Shown one piece after another: positions 1-7,065 of a DNA stretch of 8,731 nt. Both the position numbers and the translations under genes were made by a program. Source of the stretch: Gemmatimonadales bacterium (GTDB lineage: Bacteria > Gemmatimonadota > Gemmatimonadetes > Gemmatimonadales > GWC2-71-9). The stretch lies in contig JACCSZ010000137.1 in the NCBI GenBank assembly GCA_013812695.1, positions 1 through 8,731 of the forward strand, given 5' to 3'. Position 1 is the first letter of the stretch. Each line of letters starts with the position of its first letter. The notes below the pieces were generated by a model. It ran no database searches, had not been told where the DNA came from, and saw nothing but the letters and a program-made list of their open reading frames with translations.

Positions 1-22
1 GGCCATGACTTGGATCATGGCC
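1..22. repeat. Perfect inverted repeat / hairpin downstream of actF
   Basis: GGCCATGA (1-8) and TCATGGCC (15-22) are perfect 8-bp arms around a 6-nt spacer. The hairpin lies 51 nt past the actF stop codon. It could be a transcription terminator for the act operon or part of an interspersed repeat. The bases that would show a U-tract on the minus strand are outside the window, so the two readings cannot be separated. Confidence 0.55.
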
Positions 23-44
23 CCTTCGCTGCGCTCAGGATGAC
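21..44 (-). repeat. Short interspersed repeat-like element (TCATCCTGAGCG type)
   Basis: Read on the minus strand, 25-44 is GTCATCCTGAGCGCAGCGAA, followed by a run of G. From memory, this string is very like a short non-coding element that recurs between genes in many soil and sediment bacterial genomes (TCATCCTGAGCG followed by AAG-rich sequence). Its core GAGCGCAGCGA is shared with two copies inside actE at 2088-2099 and 2119-2130. It abuts the hairpin at 1-22. Its role is unknown, and a genome-wide copy count is needed to confirm it as a repeat. Confidence 0.45.
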
Positions 45-72
45 TCGAACCCGCCCGCCTGCCCTCTCTACC

Positions 73-1431
73 TTAATGAGTGCCCCGGCCCTCGCCTGAC
101 TCGGTTGCCAGGGCGTGCGCATCAGCGTCCCGCTCGCTTCCCGAATGGTGCGCGCTCCCGTGCCCGTGCTCCCGCTCGAGCGTGATCTCCGCCAGCCGCG
201 GCGAGATCATCGGGAAGGTGCGTGCGAACAGCGCGTACGCAAGCAGGTAGAGCCCGAGGAACAGCAGCGTCGGCCCCGCTTCGGGCAACTCGAAGGCCGG
301 CCCCGGCAACGCGCTGATGGACGGCATCACGAGCAGATAGCGCTCGAGCCAGAGCGAGACCAGACTCACGACTGCGAACAGCGCGAGCGTCGCGCGCGTC
401 CGTTTGGGCGCCACCCCCAGCAGCCCGAAGAACGGCACGATGAACATGCCGATGAACACGGCTTTGCCGATCGGAAGCCAGTGGCCCCAGAGCCGCGCGA
501 AGACGAACCCGGTTTCCTCGGGCAGGTTGCCGTACCAGATCACCAGGAACTGGGCCCACATGAGGTAGGTCCAGAACACCGTGAACCCGAAGCACAGCTT
601 GCCCAGGTCGTGCCGCTGCCTGGGCGAGACCAGGTCCGCCACGCCGAGATGTGAGGCGCCATAGATGGTCATCAGGGCGAGGAGCATGTGCGCGCCCAGA
701 AACGACCCCATGAAGTAGAAGCCGCCGAGCAGGTTCGAGAACCAGTGCGGCTGCAACGCCATGATCCCATCGAAGGCGATGAGCGTGAAGACCACCGCGT
801 ACAGCACGACATAGGCTGGCGCCAGCCGGCCGATCCGCTCCTGCTGCGCCAGCTGTGCTTCCGCCGTGCCATCGAAGCCCCGCGTCCACCGATCGAACAG
901 ACCGCGCCGGTTGGCCGCCGCCGCGCCACGCACGGCGAGCAGATCGGGCACCAGATCGGCACGGATGAGCCGCCACCCGACCAGCGTGAGCAGCGTCAGC
1001 CCGATTCCCAGCCGGGCGAACATGAACGGGTAGGACAGCCAGAGCGCCTTCGAGTGCTGCATCTCATGGGCGGCCGTCTCCATCGGCCCGTAGATCGGGT
1101 GATATCCCGCCGTGAAGATCAGGAGCAGCGCGACGAGCGACACCGGGAGAAACGCCACCGAGGCGGCGGCGAACCGGATGATCACGCCCGACCATTTCGC
1201 GTTGGTGATCTTCTGGACCGCCACGAACGCCACGCTGCCGCCCGCCAGGCCCGTGAAGTACAGCCAGTTCACATGAAACAGGTGCCAGGCGCGGTCCGCG
1301 GTGCCGCCAAGCAGCGCGCTGATGAATAGGATGAGCCCGAGGACGGCGAGCCCACCGCCGAGACCGAGGAACAGCTCGTAGCGGCCGGCCAGCGAGCGCT
1401 GCACCAGCCGCTCGCGAAGCATGGGACTCAT
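73..1431 (-). CDS. actF: ACIII subunit ActF, NrfD/PsrC-like quinol oxidoreductase membrane subunit
   Basis: ActF is the second polytopic NrfD-type subunit of alternative complex III. In known structures it sits beside ActC and is thought to take part in proton movement rather than quinol oxidation. The 452-residue product has about ten hydrophobic segments, near residues 20-42, 53-74, 85-108, 132-154, 205-225, 235-258, 279-299, 320-340, 347-366 and 387-405. The stretches HWFSNLLGGFYFMGSF (229-244) and WAQFLVIWYGNLPEET (292-307) are characteristic of ActF. The C-terminal tail after residue 420 is hydrophilic with clustered histidines (422, 424, 428, 429, 439). The start ATG overlaps the actE stop as ATGA and follows a GGGGGAGAGG stretch, which supports translational coupling. 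A second ATG three codons in is possible. It is the last act gene, with stop TAA. Confidence 0.93.
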   Translation of the reverse strand: MSPMLRERLVQRSLAGRYELFLGLGGGLAVLGLILFISALLGGTADRAWHLFHVNWLYFTGLAGGSVAFVAVQKITNAKWSGVIIRFAAASVAFLPVSLVALLLIFTAGYHPIYGPMETAAHEMQHSKALWLSYPFMFARLGIGLTLLTLVGWRLIRADLVPDLLAVRGAAAANRRGLFDRWTRGFDGTAEAQLAQQERIGRLAPAYVVLYAVVFTLIAFDGIMALQPHWFSNLLGGFYFMGSFLGAHMLLALMTIYGASHLGVADLVSPRQRHDLGKLCFGFTVFWTYLMWAQFLVIWYGNLPEETGFVFARLWGHWLPIGKAVFIGMFIVPFFGLLGVAPKRTRATLALFAVVSLVSLWLERYLLVMPSISALPGPAFELPEAGPTLLFLGLYLLAYALFARTFPMISPRLAEITLEREHGHGSAHHSGSERDADAHALATESGEGRGTH

Positions 1432-2168
1432 CGTGGCCTCTCCCCCGTCGATCCCGTGGCGCTGGCACCGGGCGGAATGCCGGCCGCGGCGCCGGCGGGC
1501 TCGGCAGCCGCCGGGGTCTGGCCCTGCAGCCTGCGAATGTGATTGACGATCGCCCAGCGGTCGGCAGCCTGGTACACCTTGTCGCCGTACCGCGGCATGA
1601 CGCCGCGTCCATACCGGACGATGCTGTACAGATACCCGTCGGAGTACGCCCGCGCGCGCCCGGTGAGCAGCGATGGCGCCCCGATCTGCGCGGAGACCGG
1701 GCCTTTGGCGTCCCCCGCCGACCCGTGGCAGACGGCACAGAACGTCTGGTACAGCGTGTCACCCGCGGCGGCGACTTCCTGCGGGATGACGGCGACTTCC
1801 GCGCCGGGCGGCGCGGCCCGCGCATCCGCTGCGGCACCGGCCGCGTAGGGGTTCCGGAGCGCGTCCGCCGCGGCTGTCTTGCCCGTGCTCCATTCGGCCG
1901 ACCAGTCGGCCTCGCCGCCCGTGACCGGCACCGTGCCCGGGGGCGTGTAGCGCGGGACCGACGCGCTCTGGTACGGGCGTACGTACTTGGAGTGAACCAT
2001 GTGATCGAACCACGGGATCACGTGCCAGAGGTCGTCCGGCGAGGGCACGCGATTGTACCAGAAGTCGCAGCTGGTGGTGGACAGGGTGAGCGCAGCGAGT
2101 CCCGTCCACCACCAGCCCGAGCGCAGCGAGGGACCTCGCCGGCCTGTGCTCGACCTAGGCCGCTTCAT
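1428..2168 (-). CDS. actE: ACIII subunit ActE, monoheme cytochrome c lipoprotein
   Basis: ActE is the periplasmic monoheme cytochrome c of alternative complex III and can pass electrons out of the complex. The 246-residue product has a basic N-terminus, a hydrophobic stretch (about 18-30) and a cysteine at 34 that may be lipidated. The lipobox is weak because Thr31 holds the -3 position, where Leu, Val or Ile is usual. A segment rich in Pro, Tyr and Trp follows (36-80), then a class I cytochrome c domain (about 130-216) with one heme site C144-A-V-C147-H148 and a probable axial Met191 in GVMPRYG. The tail after 218 is Ala/Pro-rich and probably disordered. The frame stays open further upstream, but the ATG at 2168 has a strong ribosome site. 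It begins inside actD (14-nt overlap), and the end overlaps actF by 4 nt. Two repeat copies write much of the signal peptide. Confidence 0.92.
   Translation of the reverse strand: MKRPRSSTGRRGPSLRSGWWWTGLAALTLSTTSCDFWYNRVPSPDDLWHVIPWFDHMVHSKYVRPYQSASVPRYTPPGTVPVTGGEADWSAEWSTGKTAAADALRNPYAAGAAADARAAPPGAEVAVIPQEVAAAGDTLYQTFCAVCHGSAGDAKGPVSAQIGAPSLLTGRARAYSDGYLYSIVRYGRGVMPRYGDKVYQAADRWAIVNHIRRLQGQTPAAAEPAGAAAGIPPGASATGSTGERPR
2071..2115 (-). repeat. Perfect 12-bp inverted repeat within the actE signal-peptide region
   Basis: CTGGTGGTGGAC at 2071-2082 pairs perfectly with GTCCACCACCAG at 2104-2115. Three more G:C pairs (2084-2086 with 2101-2103) extend the stem past a single bulged base at 2083. 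The loop (2087-2100) holds a GAGCGCAGCGAG repeat core. In the mRNA this would form a strong hairpin about 53 nt after the actE start codon, covering codons for Trp-Trp-Thr through Ser-Thr-Thr-Ser. It may affect translation or RNA processing between actD and actE; that role is inference. Confidence 0.7.
2088..2130. repeat. Two direct copies of GAGCGCAGCGAG inside actE
   Basis: GAGCGCAGCGAG occurs at 2088-2099 and again at 2119-2130, 31 bp apart start to start. On the coding strand both read CTCGCTGCGCTC, but in different frames: one gives S-L-R-S, the other L-A-A-L, both in the ActE signal peptide. The same core recurs at the downstream edge of the operon (26-36). The spacing and different frames argue for repeat DNA that became coding rather than a protein-level duplication. 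Confidence 0.65.
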
Positions 2169-2682
2169 GACGCACCTCCACAGCCCCGGCGGAGCGCAGC
2201 AGTTGCTCCACCGGCTTGAGCTGGTCCGAGCCGGCCGGCACGAAGACGCCGATGCGATCGTCACTGTAGCTCGGATCGTACGCGATCCCGCGCCTCCCCG
2301 TGAGCACGCTCAGCAGCGCGACCGCCGCTACCGTGCTGAGCGCGCCGAGCAGGATGGTGAGCTCGAAGGCGATCACGACGTACGGCGGGATCGAAGCGAT
2401 CGTCTTGCCGCCGACCAGCAGCGGCCAGTCCAGGCTCATCCAGATCGTCATCCCGAACCCGGCCGCGCAGCCGGTGAGCCCGCCAAGCAGCGTGAACAGC
2501 CGCACCGGGCTCACCGACTGGTCGAGCGCCTCCTCGATTTCGTGGTTGGGCGCGGCGGAGTAGACCACCAGGTTCCGGTGCCCGCGCGCGCGGAGCGCCC
2601 GGATCGCGTCCGTCGCGGCATCCACGTGAATGAAGGAGGCCAGCACTCCCGACGCCCGGCGCGACCGCTTCACGAAGGTCAT
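2155..2682 (-). CDS. actD: ACIII subunit ActD (DUF3341 family membrane protein)
   Basis: ActD is a small membrane subunit of alternative complex III with no cofactor. Its exact job is unsettled; in structures it contacts the other membrane subunits. The 175-residue product has a soluble N-terminal part (about 10-58, starting with GVLASFIHVDAATDAIRAL), two transmembrane helices (about 60-82 and 99-126) and a short C-terminal soluble domain with the motif YDPSYSDDRIGVFV (135-148). This fits the DUF3341 layout and usual length. The start ATG shares one base with the actC stop (TGATG) and has GGAGGG (2691-2696) 8 nt upstream. A longer in-frame extension upstream lies wholly inside actC and is not needed. 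The stop is TAG, and the last 14 nt overlap the start of actE. The actC/actE neighbours make the assignment firm. Confidence 0.92.
   Translation of the reverse strand: MTFVKRSRRASGVLASFIHVDAATDAIRALRARGHRNLVVYSAAPNHEIEEALDQSVSPVRLFTLLGGLTGCAAGFGMTIWMSLDWPLLVGGKTIASIPPYVVIAFELTILLGALSTVAAVALLSVLTGRRGIAYDPSYSDDRIGVFVPAGSDQLKPVEQLLRSAGAVEVRHEAA
2173..2179 (-). promoter_or_regulatory. Ribosome binding site of actE, inside the end of actD
   Basis: GGAGGTG on the minus strand ends 4 nt before the ATG at 2168 (6 nt if only GGAGG is counted). It decides the actE start against a longer frame reaching 2264. It lies within the last codons of actD (Val-Glu-Val), so actD translation passes directly over it, as expected for coupled synthesis of the two subunits. 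Confidence 0.8.
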
Positions 2683-4052
2683 CAGTGCTGCCCTCCGGCG
2701 CGCTTCCGGGGCATCGGGATCATCTCCTTGATTTCCTGGATCGCCACGATCGGGAAGCTCTTGGCGAACAGCAGGAACCACATCCCGAACCACCCGAACG
2801 AGCCCGCGAGGATCCCCCAGTCGGCCCACGTCGGATTCATCTGGCCCCACGCCCACGGGATGTAGTCGTTGCTGAGCGACGATACGATGATCACGTAGCG
2901 CTCGAACCACATCCCGATGTTGATGAAGATCGAGATGATGAACAGCGCCGTGAGGTTGGTCCGCACCTTCCGGAACCAGAGGAGCTGCGACACGAACGCG
3001 TTGCAGATGATCATCGTCCAGCCGGCCCACCACATCGGGCCGAAGGCGCGGCGGTAGAACGTGGTCTGCTCGAAGATGTTGCCGCTGTACCACGCCACGA
3101 AGTACTCCATGGCGTAGGCATAGAACAGGATCGAGCCCGTCAACAGGGTGAGCTTGGCCAGGTTGTCGAAGTGGTAGTCCGTGATCATGTGCTCGATCCG
3201 GAGCGCCCGCCGGAGCGGGATGATCAGCGTGAGCACCATGCCGATGCCCGAGTAGATGGCGCCGGCCACGAAGTACGGGGCGAAGATCGTCCCGTGCCAG
3301 CCGGGCACGATCGACGCGGCGAAGTCCCAGCTCACCACCGAGTGCACCGAAAGCACGAGCGGCGTCGCCAGCGCGGCCAGGTAGAGATACGCCCGCGAGT
3401 AGTGCCGCCACTGGTTGTCGGTACCTTGCCAACCGGCGGAGCTGAGCGTGTACACCGTCTTCCGCCAGCCGGTGACTTTGTCACGCACGGCGGCGATGTC
3501 GGGAATCAGGCCGAACACGAGAAAGGTCGAGCTGACCGTGAAGTAGGTCGAGATCGCGAACACATCCCAGATCAGCGGCGACTTGAAGTTGGGCCACAGC
3601 CAGCGCTGGTTCGGATACGGCAGCAGCCAGTAGAAGATCCACTGCCGCCCGATATGAATGATCGGAAAGAGCGCCGCCGTCATGACGGCGAACACCGTCA
3701 TCGCCTCGGTGGAGCGGTACACCGCCGTGCGCCACGGGCTCCGGAACAGGAACAGGATCGCCGAGATCAGCGTGCCGGCGTGCCCGATACCCACCCAGAA
3801 CACGAACGTCGTGATGTAGACGCTCCAGAAGATCGGCGGGTTGTACCCGGCATGGCCCAGTCCATCCTTCACCAGCACCAGGAACGTGGTGAGCCCCGCC
3901 AGGAAGATCGCCACCGCCCCGAACAGCAGCAGGAGATAGCCCGTGCTTGGCTTGCCGAGGCTCGCCACGACGTCGCGCGTGACGTCGGCATGCGTCTGGG
4001 TCAGCTCGAGTTCCGGTTTGCGGGCAGGAGTCGGGCGTGCGACGACGGCCAT
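2682..4052 (-). CDS. actC: ACIII subunit ActC, NrfD/PsrC-like quinol-oxidising membrane subunit
   Basis: ActC is the NrfD-type integral membrane subunit of alternative complex III that carries the quinol site, next to the [3Fe-4S] cluster of ActB. The 456-residue product has about ten hydrophobic segments, near 38-60, 75-102, 116-135, 160-183, 221-244, 255-279, 299-320, 337-359, 367-390 and 411-430. Family hallmarks are FPIIHIGRQWIFYWLLPYPN (129-148), SPLIWDVFAISTY (158-170) and HSVVSWDFAASIVPGWHGT (237-255). Polar residues in these helices, His133, Asp163 and Asp243, are candidates for the quinol site and proton path. The frame extends 58 codons upstream into actB, but that part is Arg/Pro-rich and unlike the family. 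The ATG at 4052 has a strong ribosome site and lies 2 nt after the actB stop. The stop overlaps actD by one base. Confidence 0.95.
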   Translation of the reverse strand: MAVVARPTPARKPELELTQTHADVTRDVVASLGKPSTGYLLLLFGAVAIFLAGLTTFLVLVKDGLGHAGYNPPIFWSVYITTFVFWVGIGHAGTLISAILFLFRSPWRTAVYRSTEAMTVFAVMTAALFPIIHIGRQWIFYWLLPYPNQRWLWPNFKSPLIWDVFAISTYFTVSSTFLVFGLIPDIAAVRDKVTGWRKTVYTLSSAGWQGTDNQWRHYSRAYLYLAALATPLVLSVHSVVSWDFAASIVPGWHGTIFAPYFVAGAIYSGIGMVLTLIIPLRRALRIEHMITDYHFDNLAKLTLLTGSILFYAYAMEYFVAWYSGNIFEQTTFYRRAFGPMWWAGWTMIICNAFVSQLLWFRKVRTNLTALFIISIFINIGMWFERYVIIVSSLSNDYIPWAWGQMNPTWADWGILAGSFGWFGMWFLLFAKSFPIVAIQEIKEMIPMPRKRAGGQH

Positions 4053-4054
4053 GG

Positions 4055-7048
4055 TCAGGCCTCCACCGGATGCAGCACCTTGGCCAGGTACGTGATTGCC
4101 GGCCGGACGTTGGTGTCTTCCAGCACGTGATAGCCGCGGGCGTCCTGCTGGATCGCGGCCACGCGGCTCCCGGGGTTCTTGACGTCGCCGAACACGATCG
4201 CGTCCGACGGGCAGGCCTGGGCGCATGCCACGGTGAAATCACCGTCGAGCACCGCCCGGTTTTCCAACCGCGCCGTGTGCTGCGCGCCCCGGATCCGCTG
4301 GATGCAGAACGTGCATTTCTCCATCACGCCGCGCGCCCGAACCGTGACGTCCGGGTTGAGCTGGAGGTGCAGCGGGTCCGGCCAGGCGATCTCGTTGTAT
4401 TTGTACCAGTTGAAGTAGCGTACCTTGTACGGGCAGTTGTTGGCGCAGTAGCGCGTGCCCACACAGCGGTTGTAGACCTGGCCGTTGAGCCCGTCGGGCG
4501 TGTGATACGCCGCGTACACCGGGCAGACCGGCTCGCACGGTGCGTTCGCGCAATGCTGGCAGAGCATCGGGACGAACCGCGCCGACACGGGCTCGCCCGG
4601 CGCCTCGGCGCCTTCCCAGTAGCGCTCGATGCGGATCCAGGTCATCTCCCGGCCCTTGAGAATCTCCTGCTCGCCCACCGTCGGGATGTTGTTCTCGGCG
4701 TAACAGGCGGTGACGCAGGCTTGGCACCCGGTGCAGCGCGCCAGGTCGATCGCCATCCCCCACATGGGCTGTTCGCCCGTGTAGTTGCCCATTTCCGTCG
4801 CTTCGTATTGCGCCGCGCTCCAACCCTTGAGCGCCTCCAGCTCCTGCTCGGTGTTGATCTCGTGGTGGCCCTCGCCCTCCTCCAGATACGCTTGCTCGAC
4901 CGTGAGCCCCCGCTTGGCCGCCGCCAGCGGAATGGCCTCGGCGATCCCGCGGCCGAGCTGGCGCGGCACGCCTTCGATGGTGGCGAGCTTGCGATAGCCG
5001 CCGGTTTTCTCGAGCGTGACCCGCGTGGAGACGTAGGGCACGTAGTCGCCCGAGGGCGGGCCCAGCAGGTCGAGCGCGTTCGCGCCGCGTCCCTGCGCGA
5101 AGGCGCCGTATTCGGTGTGCCCGAAACCGAGCGGTATCCCGACGGCATCGGCATGCAGCCCCGGATGGATGTAGGCCGGACCCTCGATGGCGCCGTGCGG
5201 CGAGGTCACGCGCAGCAGCTCCCCATTCCGGATGTCGAGCCTGGCCGCGGTCTCCGGCCCCACCTCGACCCAGTGGTGCCAGGTGATCTTGGTGACCGGG
5301 TCGGCGTTCTCGAGCAGCCACGGCTTGTTGGCGCCACGGCCATCGTGCAGCATGCCGTGCGGGTATGTGAGCAGGACGAACTCGCCCCTGCCCTCGAACG
5401 CGGGCTGGGTGTAGCTCACCTCCGCCGCCGCCGCGCCAAGCGTCACCTGGACGGGGGCGGCCGGCTCGTCGAAGACGCCGCCGCGCTGCAGCGCCCCGCG
5501 CCAGAACTCGTCGGCGCTCGACCCCTTCCGCTCGGCAGCGAGCGCCTGCCAGCGTCCGCGCAGGTGCGCTTCCCACGACGGCGCGGTGAACGCGGCGAGA
5601 GCGCCGCCCGCCTTCTTTGCGGCCAGCAGGAGTATGTCGCCCGCGGCACGGGTATCGTATACCGGCTCCATGACCGGCTGCATCAGGCTCCGCACGCCCG
5701 CGCGCGGGGCGAGGTCGTCCCACCGTTCGAGCGCATGGTGCTGGGGGAGCAGCAGGTCGCACTGGGCGGCCGTCTCGTCGAGGTAAAGCGCGGTCGAGAC
5801 CTTGTACGGCACCTTCTTGAGCTTGCCGGCAAAGGCCGCGGCCTTCGGCAGCGCGTAGGCCGGATTGGCGTCGTGCATCAGGAGCACCGACACCTGGCCG
5901 GCATCCATCGCCCTCGCCAGCTCGGCGACGGCTCCATAGCCATCACCGGCGGACACGTCGGCGCCGAACTTCACCGTCTGGCCCACGTTCCCGGCGGCAT
6001 AATTGAGGAGGTTCACCGCCGCACAGAGCTCGACCGCGCCCGAGTGCTGGGAGCCGATTCCCCCGGCCACGGCCAGACTCGGCCGGGCGGCCGCAAATTC
6101 GCGGGCGACTCGTTCGATGCGTTCGGGCGCGATGCCCGTTTCCCGCGCGGCCATCGCGGGGGTAAACCGCGCTACACCGGCCGGCAGCGAGGCGCCACGC
6201 GCCGCGGCCACGACATTCGCGATGGCCAACGCGAGCGCCGCCTCGGTGCCCGGGCGCACGGCCAGCCACTCGTCGGCGTTGAGACCCGTCAGGTCCTGCC
6301 GAGGCGACGCGTAGACGAACTTGGCGACGTCGCCGTCCGCGAAGCCGTGCGCGGACGCGAAGCCAAGCTGATACTCGGTGGGTGAGAGCCAGCTCTCGAG
6401 GAAGTCGGCGCCGAACGACAGGATGAACTTTGCGCTGCCGAAGTCGTGCGCCGGCAGCTGATCGAGGCCGAACACCTGCCGGTTGGCGGCGCGGAGCGGC
6501 TCGTGGCCAAACGGCTGCCAGCGGGTTACCCGCCCACCGAGGGCGGCGGTCCAATCGGCCAGCAGATCGGTGAACGTGCCCCGCCCCGCCCCGCTCAGCA
6601 CCGCCACCTTGCCGCCGGCCGTGGTGAGCTTCGCGGCAAGCCGGCCGATGGCCTCGTCCCAGGTGATCTCGGCGAGCTTTCCATCCGCCCCACGAGCCAT
6701 GGGCGCCTTGACGCGACCCGGATTGTAGAGCCCCTGCAGCGATGCCTGGCCGCGCGAGCAGAGCTTGCCCCGGTTGATCGGGTGCTCGGGATTGCCCTCG
6801 AGCTTGACGGCGCGGCCCTCCCGGGTTCGCACATGGAGCCCGCAGCCCGCGTCGCATTCCGTGCAGGTGCTCGCGTAATACGTCGCCAGGCCCGGGATCT
6901 GGTCTTCGGACTGCACCAGGTACGGCACCAGCTTCTCGACTCGGCTGGTGGAGCAGCCCGAGAGCCCCAGGGCTCCCCCGCCGGTGACGCCGACGACCGT
7001 CAGGAACTTGCGCCGGTCCATCGCGGACTGCTGCTCGGCCTCAGACAT
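4055..7048 (-). CDS. actB: ACIII subunit ActB, fused molybdopterin-oxidoreductase-like and Fe-S protein
   Basis: ActB is the large periplasmic electron-transfer subunit of alternative complex III, 997 residues from the ATG at 7048. The N-terminus has a Tat-type motif D-R-R-K-F-L (Arg12-Arg13) and a lipobox L-S-G-C (Cys32), so export by Tat and lipid anchoring are likely. Residues about 40-700 (B1) resemble molybdopterin oxidoreductases and include a C-x2-C-x3-C-x27-C motif (Cys62, 65, 69, 97), RPGTEAALALAIA (266-278) and a dinucleotide-binding-like domain (about 590-665). Residues about 760-997 (B2) form a NrfC/DmsB-like ferredoxin with four cysteine groups: 772/775/778/782, 830/833/838/842, 862/868/872 and 912/915/942/946. 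The third has Thr865 where a cysteine is usual, as expected for a [3Fe-4S] cluster. A GTG directly upstream (7051) is a less likely start. It may lack molybdenum, as other ActBs do. Confidence 0.95.
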   Translation of the reverse strand: MSEAEQQSAMDRRKFLTVVGVTGGGALGLSGCSTSRVEKLVPYLVQSEDQIPGLATYYASTCTECDAGCGLHVRTREGRAVKLEGNPEHPINRGKLCSRGQASLQGLYNPGRVKAPMARGADGKLAEITWDEAIGRLAAKLTTAGGKVAVLSGAGRGTFTDLLADWTAALGGRVTRWQPFGHEPLRAANRQVFGLDQLPAHDFGSAKFILSFGADFLESWLSPTEYQLGFASAHGFADGDVAKFVYASPRQDLTGLNADEWLAVRPGTEAALALAIANVVAAARGASLPAGVARFTPAMAARETGIAPERIERVAREFAAARPSLAVAGGIGSQHSGAVELCAAVNLLNYAAGNVGQTVKFGADVSAGDGYGAVAELARAMDAGQVSVLLMHDANPAYALPKAAAFAGKLKKVPYKVSTALYLDETAAQCDLLLPQHHALERWDDLAPRAGVRSLMQPVMEPVYDTRAAGDILLLAAKKAGGALAAFTAPSWEAHLRGRWQALAAERKGSSADEFWRGALQRGGVFDEPAAPVQVTLGAAAAEVSYTQPAFEGRGEFVLLTYPHGMLHDGRGANKPWLLENADPVTKITWHHWVEVGPETAARLDIRNGELLRVTSPHGAIEGPAYIHPGLHADAVGIPLGFGHTEYGAFAQGRGANALDLLGPPSGDYVPYVSTRVTLEKTGGYRKLATIEGVPRQLGRGIAEAIPLAAAKRGLTVEQAYLEEGEGHHEINTEQELEALKGWSAAQYEATEMGNYTGEQPMWGMAIDLARCTGCQACVTACYAENNIPTVGEQEILKGREMTWIRIERYWEGAEAPGEPVSARFVPMLCQHCANAPCEPVCPVYAAYHTPDGLNGQVYNRCVGTRYCANNCPYKVRYFNWYKYNEIAWPDPLHLQLNPDVTVRARGVMEKCTFCIQRIRGAQHTARLENRAVLDGDFTVACAQACPSDAIVFGDVKNPGSRVAAIQQDARGYHVLEDTNVRPAITYLAKVLHPVEA
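4060..4064 (-). promoter_or_regulatory. Ribosome binding site of actC
   Basis: GGAGG on the minus strand sits 7 nt before the ATG at 4052, inside the last codons of actB. It settles the actC start and argues against the 58-codon in-frame extension upstream. Confidence 0.85.
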
Positions 7049-7054
7049 CACGGA

Positions 7055-7059
7055 TCCTC
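7055..7059 (-). promoter_or_regulatory. Ribosome binding site of actB
   Basis: GAGGA on the minus strand lies 6 nt before the ATG at 7048, but only 3 nt before the adjacent GTG at 7051. The spacing favours the ATG. The site is in the 17-nt gap after the actA stop. Confidence 0.75.
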
Positions 7060-7065
7060 AGCGGC

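Noticed and set aside
4053..4226. 58-codon N-terminal extension of actC
   Set aside because: It lies entirely inside actB, is Arg/Pro/Gly-rich and does not resemble ActC, while the ATG at 4052 has GGAGG at a 7-nt spacing.
4037..6385. 782-codon open frame on the plus strand opposite actB
   Set aside because: It lies antisense to a clearly identified gene, its translation is rich in Arg, His and Gly without any domain, and long antisense frames are expected in DNA this GC-rich. The same applies to plus-strand frames at 2685-4130 and 7072-8556.
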